Assembly: GCF_019670105.1 (NCBI RefSeq)
Contig: NZ_AP023032.1
Span: 2,784,972-2,848,971 of the forward strand
DNA from: Agarivorans albus
GTDB taxonomy: Bacteria > Pseudomonadota > Gammaproteobacteria > Enterobacterales > Celerinatantimonadaceae
Direction of reading: 5' to 3'
Length of the DNA: 64,000 nucleotides
Position 1 is the stretch's first letter, and the number at the start of each line of letters is the position of its first letter. Shown piece by piece: positions 28,371 through 38,254 of the stretch. Position numbers and translations under genes: made by a program. Below the pieces are notes generated by a model. The model was given only the letters and a program-made list of their open reading frames with translations, had not been told where the DNA came from and made no database searches.

Positions 28371-29537
28371 ATGATGACAGCAATAATAGAAGTATTTATC
28401 ACCTTTCTTCGCTTGGGTTTGGTCAGTTTTGGTGGCCCAGCTGCGCATATTGGCTTTTTTAAACAAGAGTTTGTTGATAACCGAAACTGGATGAGTCAGC
28501 AAGAATATGCAAACTTGGTTGCTTTAAGCCAGTTCCTACCCGGCCCAGGCTCTTCGCAAGTGGGTTTTGCTATAGGTTTGCGCCGAGCCGGAAAGCTAGG
28601 TGCAATAGCGGCTTTTATTGGCTTTACCCTGCCCTCAGCAGTCCTCATGACAGCCTTGGCTCTAGCGGCAAACTATAGCAATAATAATCCTTTAGTGTTG
28701 GGGCTAATCGCTGGTTTAAAGATTGCTGCTTTGGTTGTTGTAGTGGATGCTGTGCGCCAAATGTACGGTCAGTTTTGTAGTAATTTATATTTAAGTTGTG
28801 CTTGTTTTATCACTGCTTCTGTTTTGTTACTGCTTCCAAACTTGAGTACTCAATTACTGTGTTTGGCTATTGCGGCAATTGCCGGTTTGTTCTTACACAA
28901 GAAACTACTCGCGCTTAAGCCCTTAGAACCCAAACAAAATAAATCATCCGGCTCCATTAAACTGGCTTACTTAGTGGCATTTTGTGCTTTGCTTTTACTG
29001 GCCTTTTTAGACCTGCCACAGCTAGCGGCCAGCTTTAGTCAATTTTATCAAGCAGGCAGTTGGGTATTTGGTGGTGGTCATGTTGTTCTGCCATTGCTAC
29101 AACAAACCTTGGTTAACGAAGTAAATCAAGAACAGTTTTTAACCGCCTATGCTGCAGCCCAAGCGGTGCCAGGCCCGATGTTCACCATTGCGAGTTACCT
29201 TGGGGCAATAGTTGGTGAACAAAGTCCTATGATTTATGCCTTAGTTGCCACAATAGCAATTTTTCTACCTGGTTTTCTTTTGGTTTTGGCCTTTGTTGAT
29301 GCCTGGCAAGCCCTAGCCAATCAGGCTAAGTTCTCTGCTGCAATGCAAATGGTGAACGCGGCAGTGGTTGGGTTACTTGTTGCGGCGCTATATCAACCTA
29401 TTTTCACCAGCGCTATCCACTCTAACTTAGAAGTAGTATTAGCCCTGTTAGGTTTTTGCTTGTTGCGAGTGTTTAAATTGCCGCTGTATGTAATGTTAAT
29501 TTGCCTTGGCGGCGCAGGGTTAGTATTTTTGAGTTAA
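28371..29537 (+). CDS. chrA: ChrA family chromate/anion transporter
   Basis: About 389 residues forming a two-domain (long-chain) CHR transporter. Each half repeats the family signature: FLRLGLVSFGGPAAHIGFF and FLPGPGSSQVGFAIG in the first, YQAGSWVFGGGHVVLPLLQ and AVPGPMFTIASYLG in the second. Ten or more hydrophobic segments are visible. ChrA proteins export chromate, in exchange or with protons; some may handle other oxyanions. The frame is open from a TTG at 28353, but the paired ATGs at 28371 and 28374 are the natural start. A clear terminator follows. No chrB regulator is nearby. Confidence 0.9.
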   Translation: MMTAIIEVFITFLRLGLVSFGGPAAHIGFFKQEFVDNRNWMSQQEYANLVALSQFLPGPGSSQVGFAIGLRRAGKLGAIAAFIGFTLPSAVLMTALALAANYSNNNPLVLGLIAGLKIAALVVVVDAVRQMYGQFCSNLYLSCACFITASVLLLLPNLSTQLLCLAIAAIAGLFLHKKLLALKPLEPKQNKSSGSIKLAYLVAFCALLLLAFLDLPQLAASFSQFYQAGSWVFGGGHVVLPLLQQTLVNEVNQEQFLTAYAAAQAVPGPMFTIASYLGAIVGEQSPMIYALVATIAIFLPGFLLVLAFVDAWQALANQAKFSAAMQMVNAAVVGLLVAALYQPIFTSAIHSNLEVVLALLGFCLLRVFKLPLYVMLICLGGAGLVFLS

Positions 29538-29541
29538 ACCA

Positions 29542-29567
29542 AAAAGGCCTGCTTTCGCAGGCCTTTT
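29542..29567. terminator. Bidirectional terminator between chrA and chemoreceptor gene
   Basis: AAAAGGCCTGC (29542-29552) pairs perfectly with GCAGGCCTTTT (29557-29567) around a TTTC loop. It sits between converging stops. Confidence 0.92.
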
Positions 29568-29579
29568 ATAATGAAACAC

Positions 29580-31448
29580 CTATATTTTAAACGCGCCCAC
29601 TTCTTTATGTAACTTGTCAGCGATTTCATCTAGTTCGGTCGCCCGCTGCGAGCTACCAGCAGCTTGTTCAGCGAGCTCTAAAGATGCATCTTGAATACCT
29701 TGAGTATTGCGCCCAACCTCTTCGGTGACCGCTCTTTGTTCCTCAGCAGCACTAGAGATCTGCGTGGCCATATCACTAATGTGGGTAATTGAGTTAGTAA
29801 TATTCTCCAGCATTTCTGCAGCTTTAGTAGCTTCTTCAACGCTTATTTTTACTAACTGCTGACTTTCGTCCATGGTTTGAACAGTGCTATGGGTATTGCC
29901 CTGCAAACGCTCTAACATCGCTTTAATTTCTTCAGTTGAACTTTGTGTACGTTGCGACAAATTACGTACCTCATCAGCAACAACGGCAAATCCGCGCCCT
30001 TGCTCGCCGGCGCGTGCAGCCTCAATAGCAGCATTTAACGCCAATAAGTTGGTTTGTTCAGCAATACCCTGAATCGTCGATAAAATGTCGCTAATTTCCT
30101 GGGTATTTCGCTCTAGCTCTTGCACGGTTTCAGCCGCACCATCTAGCTGACCTGCCAAACTATTCACTTGCTGTTGGTTTCGTCCAATTAATACTTTACC
30201 TTGTTCACAAGAATCTGCAGATTCACGTGCCGCTTCAGCTGTTTGTTCAGCATTGTTTGCTACTTCATTGGCTGTAGCAGCCATCTCATTAACAGCGGTT
30301 GCTACTTGAGTCACTTCAGCTTGCTGGCGTTCAATCTGCAAGTTAGATTCACTGGTTGAATTATTAGTAAGCGCCGCCGCTTGCTGCAATCGATCTGCGT
30401 CTTGGGCGATATCTTTCATCAGATCATGTAATTGACCGATAAAACGGTCAACGCCATCTGCTAGCGCGCCTATCTCATCATTACGCTGCATGTTAATTCG
30501 CTTGGTTAAATCGCCGTCACCTGATGAGAGCTCACTAATCGCCTCGCCTAACACTTCGATTGGCTTCAGCATCGCAGATATCACTTTAAGCATAACCACA
30601 GCAATGATGACAAAAAGAATGACCGCAAAAATCACCGAACTTTGCACCATCGCCTGAACGGGTGCCAATGCCAATTTCTTGTCATAAACAAACATCAAGT
30701 ACCATTCGGTACCTTCAATTGGGCTTATACTTACAAAGCTATCTTTGCCGCTAACCTGTAATTCACTCAATTCGGCTGTGCGGGCAACTTGCTCAATAAA
30801 ACTCGCACTAAGTTCAGGAGACAACTCTGTGGCTTTCTTAAGCACCATGTTGTTATCACCATGAATCACCACTAAACCTTGCTGGTCAACAATTACCGGA
30901 TAAACTTGTTCGCTGGCTAGGTTTAACACGCGTTGAGTCACAACATCTAAACCTAAATCACCAGCGTAAACGCCGCCACTGACTCTTTGCGCCACCGATA
31001 TAACCATTTGCCCAGAGGTGGCATCAACATAAGGGTCCGAGACAAACGAACCATTAGCCTGCGCCCCCTTATACCAAGGCCGGGTTCTTGGATCGTATCC
31101 GTCTGGCAGGGTTTCGTTCGGGTCATGCATGGTCATTTCACCTTGGCTACTGCCAAAGTAGAAATAAATGAAATCGCCACTTTGCTTGGCTTGCACTAAA
31201 TCAGATACAAAGCTTGATGAATTTGGGTCCGACGACATTCCTCTTGCAATCGCAAGTTTAGAGTCGAACCACAGGCTTACTTGGTCGGTAGCGGCTTGAG
31301 CTAACTGCTTTGCATCTCCCGCAATATCTAAACGTGTTTCTTGAGATAAGGTTCTTGCTTGGAACCAAGCTTGCACACCACTTAACACCGCTAACAGGAT
31401 TAAGATTGTTAAGATTAAACGTTGTTTAATCGATAAATTACCCATCAA
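29580..31448 (-). CDS. Methyl-accepting chemotaxis protein with amino-acid-type dCache domain
   Basis: 622 residues: TM1 (about 10-28), a periplasmic double-Cache domain, TM2 (about 275-295), HAMP, and a signalling domain with the highly conserved hairpin tip ([20 protein letters not shown]). In the Cache domain the residues reported to define amino-acid receptors are visible: Tyr118-x4-Arg123-x-Trp125-Tyr126, Tyr140-x-Asp142, and an Asp at 164 or 168. It is therefore likely to sense amino acids. No che genes are nearby, as is common for scattered receptors. It ends next to the chrA terminator. Confidence 0.94.
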   Translation of the reverse strand: MMGNLSIKQRLILTILILLAVLSGVQAWFQARTLSQETRLDIAGDAKQLAQAATDQVSLWFDSKLAIARGMSSDPNSSSFVSDLVQAKQSGDFIYFYFGSSQGEMTMHDPNETLPDGYDPRTRPWYKGAQANGSFVSDPYVDATSGQMVISVAQRVSGGVYAGDLGLDVVTQRVLNLASEQVYPVIVDQQGLVVIHGDNNMVLKKATELSPELSASFIEQVARTAELSELQVSGKDSFVSISPIEGTEWYLMFVYDKKLALAPVQAMVQSSVIFAVILFVIIAVVMLKVISAMLKPIEVLGEAISELSSGDGDLTKRINMQRNDEIGALADGVDRFIGQLHDLMKDIAQDADRLQQAAALTNNSTSESNLQIERQQAEVTQVATAVNEMAATANEVANNAEQTAEAARESADSCEQGKVLIGRNQQQVNSLAGQLDGAAETVQELERNTQEISDILSTIQGIAEQTNLLALNAAIEAARAGEQGRGFAVVADEVRNLSQRTQSSTEEIKAMLERLQGNTHSTVQTMDESQQLVKISVEEATKAAEMLENITNSITHISDMATQISSAAEEQRAVTEEVGRNTQGIQDASLELAEQAAGSSQRATELDEIADKLHKEVGAFKI

Positions 31449-31541
31449 TTACCCCTTGCCAGCTTCCTGCTGCATTTATTGTTGACCATTTGTCTTGTTA
31501 CTTAGAATTTGTGCTAGCATCATTGTGTTCACACTAACCCT

Positions 31542-32276
31542 ATGTATTTAATTATGATTTTTATAGAAAGAGTTTTAGCCTCAGTTGCGTTACTTAGCTT
31601 TAGCGTTCAAGTTCAGGCCACTGTGCAAGTGGAGCAACTGGATTATGACTCACTGCTCATCAATGATTGTTCTCAGTCTGCTGTCACCATCAGCGCTACT
31701 CAGTCATCTGTGATGACTCAGCTTGAGACGCTTTCAGCTGAAGCGCGCTCTACAATTAATGATAGTATCTTGGTGGCTACTCTTCCCTCTTTAAATATCG
31801 ACGCACAGCAACAAAACTATAGAACTTATTCACCTAACAACAAAAAGATAAACTTCAACTCAAGTAAAAGTGCTCACTTCCCCATATCTTACGCTTGGCA
31901 AGAACAAAATTTTGAATGGTTTAGCGCTTATAATTCTAACCAAAGCCAGCTAAAACCGGCCCCCTACTTAGCACTTGCCCGATATCAGGGACAAACATTG
32001 GCACTAGCAAGTATCAGTAGCAATGATAACCAGGAGCTACTTAGCGCTTTACGTGATGACTTCATCGCTCAACGCAGCCCTTTAGTTTTATTTGTTAGAA
32101 CGAACGAGCCGCTAAATAACTCCGCTATCAACGCATTTCACCAGCTGGGCATGCGCCTTCACTTTAAAGATCAACTCATCATCGCAAGCAAAGCTATAGA
32201 TGCCTGTGATAGCGGTAACTGGAGAGATGAAAACGGGCAAAGTATAAATTGGATAAAAATCGACAAGGTGAATTAG
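31542..32276 (+). CDS. Secreted protein of unknown function
   Basis: 244 residues with a signal peptide ending near VQVQA-TVQVEQ. The mature part has no domain I recognise. It is rich in Ser, Asn and Gln in its first half, and the second half reads like a mixed alpha/beta fold (YLALARYQGQTLALASISSNDNQELLSALRDDF). Two cysteines (in NDCSQS and DACDSG) could pair in the periplasm. It is divergent from the chemoreceptor gene by 93 bp. A strong hairpin follows. Confidence 0.65.
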   Translation: MYLIMIFIERVLASVALLSFSVQVQATVQVEQLDYDSLLINDCSQSAVTISATQSSVMTQLETLSAEARSTINDSILVATLPSLNIDAQQQNYRTYSPNNKKINFNSSKSAHFPISYAWQEQNFEWFSAYNSNQSQLKPAPYLALARYQGQTLALASISSNDNQELLSALRDDFIAQRSPLVLFVRTNEPLNNSAINAFHQLGMRLHFKDQLIIASKAIDACDSGNWRDENGQSINWIKIDKVN

Positions 32277-32313
32277 AACAATTAGTGAACAAATGCCCAT
32301 TTTAGCCAAGTAT

Positions 32314-32345
32314 CTTTAGCGCTTTATCACCAATAAGCGCTAAAG
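32314..32345 (+). terminator. Perfect hairpin upstream of cmoB, no T-run
   Basis: CTTTAGCGCTT (32314-32324) pairs with AAGCGCTAAAG (32335-32345) around a 10-nt loop, 38 bp past the preceding stop and 52 bp before the cmoB ATG. No T-tract follows. It may separate the secreted-protein gene from cmoB. Confidence 0.5.
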
Positions 32346-32396
32346 CTTGCTACAATTAGCCGCATATACCTACGTAATATCAAGCTCTTGTAACCA

Positions 32397-33371
32397 ATGA
32401 TAGACTTCTCTGACTTTTACCAAATAATTGCCAAAAACCGCCTTAAGCATTGGCTTTATACACTACCCGCACAATTAGGAGACTGGCAAAAAGAACATGC
32501 TCATGGCGACTTCCCACGCTGGCAGCGTGTACTTAATAAATTTCCTCAACAAACAACTGCTCACATAGAACTTAAAGATAAAGTCAGTATTGGTAAAGCT
32601 GAAGAAATGCCTGAAGGTGAGCGAAAAAAAATTGAGAGTTTGCTGCGCCACTTACACCCTTGGCGTAAAGGCCCATTTGATGTTTATGGGATTAATATCG
32701 ACACAGAATGGCGTTCCGATTGGAAGTGGGAGCGCATCCGTAATCATATCTCTCCACTTAAACATCGCTATGTATTAGACGTAGGTTGTGGTAGCGGTTA
32801 TCACATGTGGCGAATGCTAGGAGATGATGCAGAGTTTGTAGTAGGCATCGACCCTTCCACCCTATTCCTCATGCAATTTGAAGCCATTCGCAATTTTGCC
32901 AACAATGACCAACGCGTTCACTTATTGCCTTTAGGTATTCAAGAGCTCCCTAAACTGCGCGCCTTTGATACGGTATTTTCGATGGGAGTGCTTTATCATC
33001 GCCGCTCGCCAATGGACCACCTTATTCAATTAAAAGAACAACTACACAAAGGCGGAGAATTAGTACTTGAAACCTTGGTTGTAGATGGCGACGAAAACCA
33101 AGTGCTCGTGCCTGCTGGCCGGTACGGCAAAATGCCCAATGTTTGGTTTTTGCCAAGTACCGCAGCCTTAAAATTATGGCTAGAAAAAGTCGGCTTTGTT
33201 GATGTACGAATTGTCGATATTGACGTTACCTCAACCAAAGAACAAAGAAGTACCTCATGGATGACTCACGAGTCACTCGAAGACTACTTAGACCCAAATG
33301 ATAATTCGAAAACTGTAGAAGGGCTACCGGCTCCCAAACGTGCTGTTTTAATTGCAATTAATCCAGACTAA
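32397..33371 (+). CDS. cmoB: CmoB, tRNA U34 carboxymethyltransferase
   Basis: 324 residues, the family length. CmoB transfers the carboxymethyl group of carboxy-SAM to 5-hydroxyuridine at tRNA position 34. Visible features are the N-terminal [13 protein letters not shown], the core [33 protein letters not shown] with the SAM motif, and [20 protein letters not shown]. It is separated from cmoA by an insertion. The retropepsin/transglutaminase/ATP-grasp operon begins 72 bp downstream on the same strand. Confidence 0.97.
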   Translation: MIDFSDFYQIIAKNRLKHWLYTLPAQLGDWQKEHAHGDFPRWQRVLNKFPQQTTAHIELKDKVSIGKAEEMPEGERKKIESLLRHLHPWRKGPFDVYGINIDTEWRSDWKWERIRNHISPLKHRYVLDVGCGSGYHMWRMLGDDAEFVVGIDPSTLFLMQFEAIRNFANNDQRVHLLPLGIQELPKLRAFDTVFSMGVLYHRRSPMDHLIQLKEQLHKGGELVLETLVVDGDENQVLVPAGRYGKMPNVWFLPSTAALKLWLEKVGFVDVRIVDIDVTSTKEQRSTSWMTHESLEDYLDPNDNSKTVEGLPAPKRAVLIAINPD

Positions 33372-33443
33372 ACAGTTTTCATACGCTATGCTAAAACAAA
33401 CACTTAAACCGCAGTTTTTACTTTTGCCTAATGGATTTGAACT

Positions 33444-34157
33444 ATGAAAAAGCTTTCGATAATTTCATTGTCTCTTGCACTTACCGCTTGTGCGAGCCAA
33501 CAAGCCTCTCAATCTAACGACCAAACTCTGGAACAATTATCAGCGCTTTCGGCTCAGCAGGCTTCAGTGTTAAGCCAATGCGAGTCAATTTCTGAGCAAC
33601 TAGAAGCTCAACAGCAACGTTTTGATCAACTTGAAGATAAAGTGGTGGCAATAGCCCCAGTGCCAGTTGCAACCTCCAAATCAACCCCGCAGAGCTGCAG
33701 CAAGCAAACAAGCTACAAGCTTGGCAACAAAACCGTGTTAGGTGAATCTGAATGGGTAAGTTTAGAAGGGCAAAAAAATGCCTTCCAAGCACGTATTGAT
33801 ACTGGTGCGGCAACATCATCACTTAACGCAACCGACATTGTGAAATTTGAACGAGATGGTAAGAACTGGGTACGCTTTAACATGCGCCACAATACGCTTG
33901 ATAGCGATATTATTGTAGAGCGCCCTGTAGTGCGCACAGCAGAAGTTACTCAATCATCAACCAACAAAGTAGATAAACGCCCAGTTGTTTCGATGTTAGT
34001 TAAGTTAGGTCCAATTTCAGAAAAGACCCAATTTACCCTAACCGACCGCAACCACCTTAGTTACCCAGTGCTACTAGGACGTAGCTTTCTAAAAGATATA
34101 AGTGTGGTAGATATAAGCCAAAAGTTTACCCAAGCGAAGCCGACATTTAAGGATTAA
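33444..34157 (+). CDS. Retropepsin-like (RimK-associated) aspartyl protease, lipoprotein
   Basis: 237 residues. A lipoprotein signal ends in LTAC (Cys16). A Gln-rich coiled coil follows (about 25-70), then a retropepsin-like domain (PF05618 type, often mis-named ATP-dependent zinc protease) with the catalytic motif RIDTGAATSSLNA, Asp119-Thr-Gly-Ala. The C-terminal YPVLLGRSFLKDISVVD is the typical flap and dimer region. Single-motif retropepsins work as dimers. It is the first gene of a three-gene operon with an inactive transglutaminase/TM protein and a RimK-like ligase, with one-base overlaps. I infer a periplasmic or outer-membrane location and a role in cleaving or trimming the ligase-dependent product. 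Confidence 0.85.
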   Translation: MKKLSIISLSLALTACASQQASQSNDQTLEQLSALSAQQASVLSQCESISEQLEAQQQRFDQLEDKVVAIAPVPVATSKSTPQSCSKQTSYKLGNKTVLGESEWVSLEGQKNAFQARIDTGAATSSLNATDIVKFERDGKNWVRFNMRHNTLDSDIIVERPVVRTAEVTQSSTNKVDKRPVVSMLVKLGPISEKTQFTLTDRNHLSYPVLLGRSFLKDISVVDISQKFTQAKPTFKD

Positions 34158-35686
34158 TGCCCATGAGTTCTCGCAACATATTTTACTTTATTGTCACCCT
34201 GTGCATGCTGATAGGAATAAGCATGACACTCTACCGCCATGTTCAATTTGAAGTGCCTTGGTTTCCTGGCGAAAAGCGCCAGATTTGGTCAATCGAAGCC
34301 AAGGTAGAATTTGACGCCAAAGGCGAAAGCGTTGAAGCAGTGCTTGCTTTACCTTTAACCCAACGTGGCTATACACGTATTCATGAATCAACAGCGTCAT
34401 TAGCTTATGGCTTATCTTTTGTAAACGACCAAGATAACCCTCGCGCCATCTGGACTAAGCGCACAGCCGACGGCCATCAAGAGATGTACTATAAAGTAGA
34501 CTTCTTGGTAGACCCTAAAGCGGCAGATATTTATCAGCCGAAGATGCCTGATACACCATTTACCGAATATCCAGAACCCTACTTCACCGCTGCTAATCAC
34601 TTAGCGAAGCAAGCCGAAGAAGTTTCAGCTGATGCCTATAGCTTTACTCGCGAGTTAATTAAAGCTCTGACCGGTGAAACTGCCAGTAAAAGCCAAAATA
34701 CCGGTTTAATTTTAGATTACAAACCTAAAAACCGTTTAGTGGTAGACCTACTAAATAATGCCGATGTGCCTGCACGTATTGTTCGAGGCTTACAGCTAGA
34801 AGATGGCCGCCGCCGTCAAGGCATTACTGAATACATTCAGGTTTTTAAAGACGAAAATGACTGGCAGATTTTTGACTTAGCAACCGGAACTCAAGGCCGG
34901 CCAGACAACACCCTATTGTGGGAATACAATGGCAATAGCTTGCTAGAAGTTGTTGGCGGTAAAGATTCACAAGTGACTTTCTCAATGTTACTGGTTGAGC
35001 AAAGTGCCCAGTCAGCCGTTGCCCCTAAAATCAGCGAAGCTGATTTTCTTAACTTCTCAATTGATAGCTTACCTTTAGAAGAGCAAGCGCTATTTAAAGG
35101 CATTTTGCTTATTCCAATTGGCGTATTAATGGTGGTTTTGCTACGTGTACTTGTTGGCCTTAAAACCTCGGGTACCTTTATGCCAGTGCTAATCGCCATG
35201 GCATTTATGCAAACCTCACTAATGACTGGTTTAATCGGATTCCTACTGGTAGTTGGAACAGGCCTAGTGATTCGTGGCTACCTCTCCCATCTGAATTTGC
35301 TGCTGGTATCGCGAATATCCGCGGTGATTATTACGGTGATCGGTATTATCTCTATCTTCAGCGTAATGAGTTTTAAAGTAGGCTTAACGGAAGGTTTGAA
35401 AATCACCTTCTTCCCAATGATTATTCTTTCCTGGACCATCGAACGGATGTCGGTACTGTGGGAAGAAGAAGGCCCTAAAGAAGTAGTTATGCAGGGTGGC
35501 GGTAGTTTACTAGTAGCCGTTCTCGCTTTCCTAGCGATGAACAACGAATACGTTCGCCACTTAACCTTTAACTTCATGGGCATTCAATTCATTGTACTAG
35601 GTATTATTTTGATTCTTGGTAACTACACTGGATACCGCCTATTAGAACTACGTCGCTTTAAGCCTCTCGCGGATAAGGAGGGCTAA
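34157..35686 (+). CDS. Inactive transglutaminase fused to multi-TM domain
   Basis: 509 residues. An N-terminal TM (about 6-25) is followed by a periplasmic region with an inactive transglutaminase fold (about 30-290) and a hydrophobic C-terminal domain from about 310 with roughly six to seven helices (PF14400/PF14402 layout). The transglutaminase core DLLNNADVPARIVRG...EYIQVFKD..WQIFDLATG keeps the final Asp. The usual His position reads Glu-Tyr, and no Cys is seen at the nucleophile position, so catalysis is unlikely. It overlaps both neighbours by one base (TAATG). The probable role is a membrane receptor or scaffold for a peptide or polyglutamate-like product of the ligase. Confidence 0.87.
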   Translation: MPMSSRNIFYFIVTLCMLIGISMTLYRHVQFEVPWFPGEKRQIWSIEAKVEFDAKGESVEAVLALPLTQRGYTRIHESTASLAYGLSFVNDQDNPRAIWTKRTADGHQEMYYKVDFLVDPKAADIYQPKMPDTPFTEYPEPYFTAANHLAKQAEEVSADAYSFTRELIKALTGETASKSQNTGLILDYKPKNRLVVDLLNNADVPARIVRGLQLEDGRRRQGITEYIQVFKDENDWQIFDLATGTQGRPDNTLLWEYNGNSLLEVVGGKDSQVTFSMLLVEQSAQSAVAPKISEADFLNFSIDSLPLEEQALFKGILLIPIGVLMVVLLRVLVGLKTSGTFMPVLIAMAFMQTSLMTGLIGFLLVVGTGLVIRGYLSHLNLLLVSRISAVIITVIGIISIFSVMSFKVGLTEGLKITFFPMIILSWTIERMSVLWEEEGPKEVVMQGGGSLLVAVLAFLAMNNEYVRHLTFNFMGIQFIVLGIILILGNYTGYRLLELRRFKPLADKEG

Positions 35687-36642
35687 TGCTTAGTCAATTC
35701 ACTAGCCCTTTTAAACTTGCCCGCAAGGGCATCATGGGGATGAACCAACGCAACACTGGCTATATCGCCCGGTACAACCCGCGTAAACTTTATCCACTAG
35801 TCGACAATAAACTTAAAACCAAGATTATTGCTCAGCGAGATGATGTCACCATACCAGCACTTATTGGCGTAGTGCGCACTCAACACGATATTCAATCAAT
35901 CATTCCCTTACTGCACAAACACCCTGGCTTTGTGATAAAGCCAGCTAAAGGCTCTGGTGGTAAAGGTATATTGGTGATTACTAAGCAAGAGTCTGGGGTG
36001 TTTTTTAAACCCAGTGGAGCACCCGCTCATGAAGAAGATGTGAAGCGTCATTGCTCTAACATCTTAGCCGGTTTGTTCTCACTTGGCGGCAGCCCCGATG
36101 TTGCAGTAATTGAAGCACTAATTGAGTTTGACTCATGTTTTGATGGGTTTAGCTTTGAAGGTGTGCCAGATGTTCGAGTAATCGTTTTTCAAGGTTACCC
36201 GGTGATGGCGATGATGCGTCTGTCTACAGCAGCTTCAGACGGTAAGGCTAACCTACACCAAGGCGCTGTAGGTGTTGGTATCGATATCGGTTCTGGGCGA
36301 GCTTTACATGCAGTTCAATTTGATAGGCCGATAGAAAAACACCCTGATACAGACCGACCACTTAAAGAATTAGTGGTTCCTCATTGGCAGCGTTTGCTTG
36401 AACTGGCATCTAGTTGTTATGAGATGTCGGGAATGGGTTATTTAGGTACCGACATGGTACTGGATAAATCGAATGGCCCAATGCTGTTAGAACTTAATGC
36501 CCGACCAGGCCTGGCTATCCAAATAGCCAATGGCGAAGGTATTTTGCCTCGTCTTAAACTTGTAGAAAAGATCATTGCCGAAGGTATTGAACGCAATCCG
36601 CTTGAGCGAGTTGAATTTAGTAAAACTGAATTTTCTAGGTAG
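35686..36642 (+). CDS. RimK-like alpha-L-glutamate ligase family ATP-grasp protein
   Basis: 318 residues with an ATP-grasp fold. The nucleotide-binding lysine is in HPGFVIKPAKGSGGKGILVI, and the metal-binding C-terminal motif is MLLELNARPGLAIQIANGEGI. Members of this group add amino acids (glutamate or similar) to a peptide or metabolite carboxylate. No signal peptide or membrane segment is visible, so it acts in the cytoplasm, while its two operon partners face the periplasm. This three-gene set was noted in comparative genomics of amidoligases (Iyer, Aravind and colleagues, 2009). The substrate is unknown to me. A strong bidirectional terminator follows. Confidence 0.87.
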   Translation: MLSQFTSPFKLARKGIMGMNQRNTGYIARYNPRKLYPLVDNKLKTKIIAQRDDVTIPALIGVVRTQHDIQSIIPLLHKHPGFVIKPAKGSGGKGILVITKQESGVFFKPSGAPAHEEDVKRHCSNILAGLFSLGGSPDVAVIEALIEFDSCFDGFSFEGVPDVRVIVFQGYPVMAMMRLSTAASDGKANLHQGAVGVGIDIGSGRALHAVQFDRPIEKHPDTDRPLKELVVPHWQRLLELASSCYEMSGMGYLGTDMVLDKSNGPMLLELNARPGLAIQIANGEGILPRLKLVEKIIAEGIERNPLERVEFSKTEFSR

Positions 36643-36664
36643 ATTTTCACTTAAGGCCAAAAAC

Positions 36665-36693
36665 AAAAAAGCACCCATAATGGGTGCTTTTTT
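36665..36693. terminator. Bidirectional terminator between ATP-grasp gene and purF
   Basis: GCACCCA (36671-36677) and TGGGTGC (36681-36687) with a TAA loop, flanked by six A and six T residues, lie between converging stops. Confidence 0.93.
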
Positions 36694-36716
36694 ATTCTAG
36701 AGCAATATCAAAAGTA

Positions 36717-38240
36717 TTAGCTACCTTCGTTATGCAACTCTAGGTTTGCTACTTCTTCGTGAGCCTGAACAGCCTTTGCATCATTGTTGCGTAGCTGATC
36801 CAAATAGTTCAAGTAGTCTTGGTCAATATCGTTAGTTACATATTTCCCATTGAATACTGAGGTTTCAAAAGTTTGGATCTCAGGATTACTTTCACGACAA
36901 GCCACAATTAGGTCTTCTAAGTCTTGGAAAATAAGACCGTCAGCGCCAATTAACTGGCAAATTTCGTCAACTTCGCGACCATGGGCAACCAACTCGTTAG
37001 CCGAAGGCATATCAATACCATATACGTTCGGGAAACGGATTTCAGGAGACGCTGAAGCAAAGTAAACTTTGTTTGCACCTGCTTCACGAGCCATTTCAAT
37101 AATCTGCTCTGAAGTAGTACCACGAACAATCGAGTCGTCAACTAACAGTACGTTTTTACCTTTAAACTCTACATCAATCGCGTTCAACTTACGGCGAACC
37201 GATTTACGACGCTGGGTTTGACCCGGCATAATAAAGGTACGGCCAATATAGCGGTTTTTAACGAAACCTTGGCGATACGGTAAATCAAGATGCATGGCAA
37301 TTTGCAGAGCCGTGTCACATGATGTCTCAGGAATTGGGATTACAACATCAATATCTAAATCATCCCATTCGCGTGCAATCTTCTCGCCTAACTTGGTGCC
37401 CATGTTAACACGAGCGCCATATACCGAAATTTTATCGATGATTGAATCAGGGCGAGCAAAATATACATACTCAAAAATACATGGGTTGTGAGCCGCATTT
37501 TCGGCACATTGCTGAGTGAATAACTGACCATCTTCAGTTACGTACACAGCTTCACCTGGCGCTACGCTGCGCACAAACTCAAAACCAACGGCATCAAGTG
37601 CAACACTTTCTGATGCCACCATGTATTCCATTTTCTCTGGATTTTCATCGCTGGTTTTCTTACCCAGTACCAAAGGACGAATACCGTTAGGGTCACGGAA
37701 TGCCACCATACCTTGGCCAATGATTAACGCAGCTACAGCGTAAGCACCACGAATTTTCTTGTGTACACGGCTAACCGCTGTGAACACTTGTTTTTCGCAT
37801 AACTCATCTTCCACAATGCTATCTAGCTCATGGGCTAGTACATTAAGCAGCACTTCTGAATCAGAGGTGGTGTTGATGTGACGTCGAGCGCGCTTAGCCA
37901 TCTCTTCGCGTAACTCTTTAGCATTGGTTAAGTTGCCATTGTGTGCCAAGGCTAAACCAAAAGGAGAGTTAACATAAAAAGGCTGAGCTTCTGCTGCACT
38001 AGAGCTACCTGCGGTTGGATAACGCACGTGACCAATACCCAAATTACCACGTAAACGCTGCATGTGTTTAACTTCAAACACATCTCTTACCAATCCGTTG
38101 GCTTTGCGTTGTTTAAACATACCTTCGGTAATAGTAACGATACCCGCAGCATCCTGACCACGATGCTGTAAAACTGTTAGCGCATCATAAATCGCTTGGT
38201 TAACGGGACTAGCACCGACAATGCCGACAATACCACACAT
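36717..38240 (-). CDS. purF: Amidophosphoribosyltransferase
   Basis: 507 residues. First committed enzyme of purine synthesis, transferring glutamine nitrogen to PRPP. The N-terminal catalytic Cys2 (MCGIVGIVG) marks the Ntn glutaminase domain. The PRPP-binding loop is visible as [18 protein letters not shown]. It is the last gene of fabB-to-purF and 14 bp after cvpA, as in E. coli. I saw no convincing PurR operator upstream of cvpA. Confidence 0.98.
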   Translation of the reverse strand: MCGIVGIVGASPVNQAIYDALTVLQHRGQDAAGIVTITEGMFKQRKANGLVRDVFEVKHMQRLRGNLGIGHVRYPTAGSSSAAEAQPFYVNSPFGLALAHNGNLTNAKELREEMAKRARRHINTTSDSEVLLNVLAHELDSIVEDELCEKQVFTAVSRVHKKIRGAYAVAALIIGQGMVAFRDPNGIRPLVLGKKTSDENPEKMEYMVASESVALDAVGFEFVRSVAPGEAVYVTEDGQLFTQQCAENAAHNPCIFEYVYFARPDSIIDKISVYGARVNMGTKLGEKIAREWDDLDIDVVIPIPETSCDTALQIAMHLDLPYRQGFVKNRYIGRTFIMPGQTQRRKSVRRKLNAIDVEFKGKNVLLVDDSIVRGTTSEQIIEMAREAGANKVYFASASPEIRFPNVYGIDMPSANELVAHGREVDEICQLIGADGLIFQDLEDLIVACRESNPEIQTFETSVFNGKYVTNDIDQDYLNYLDQLRNNDAKAVQAHEEVANLELHNEGS

Positions 38241-38254
38241 GAAGCTTTTCCTTA

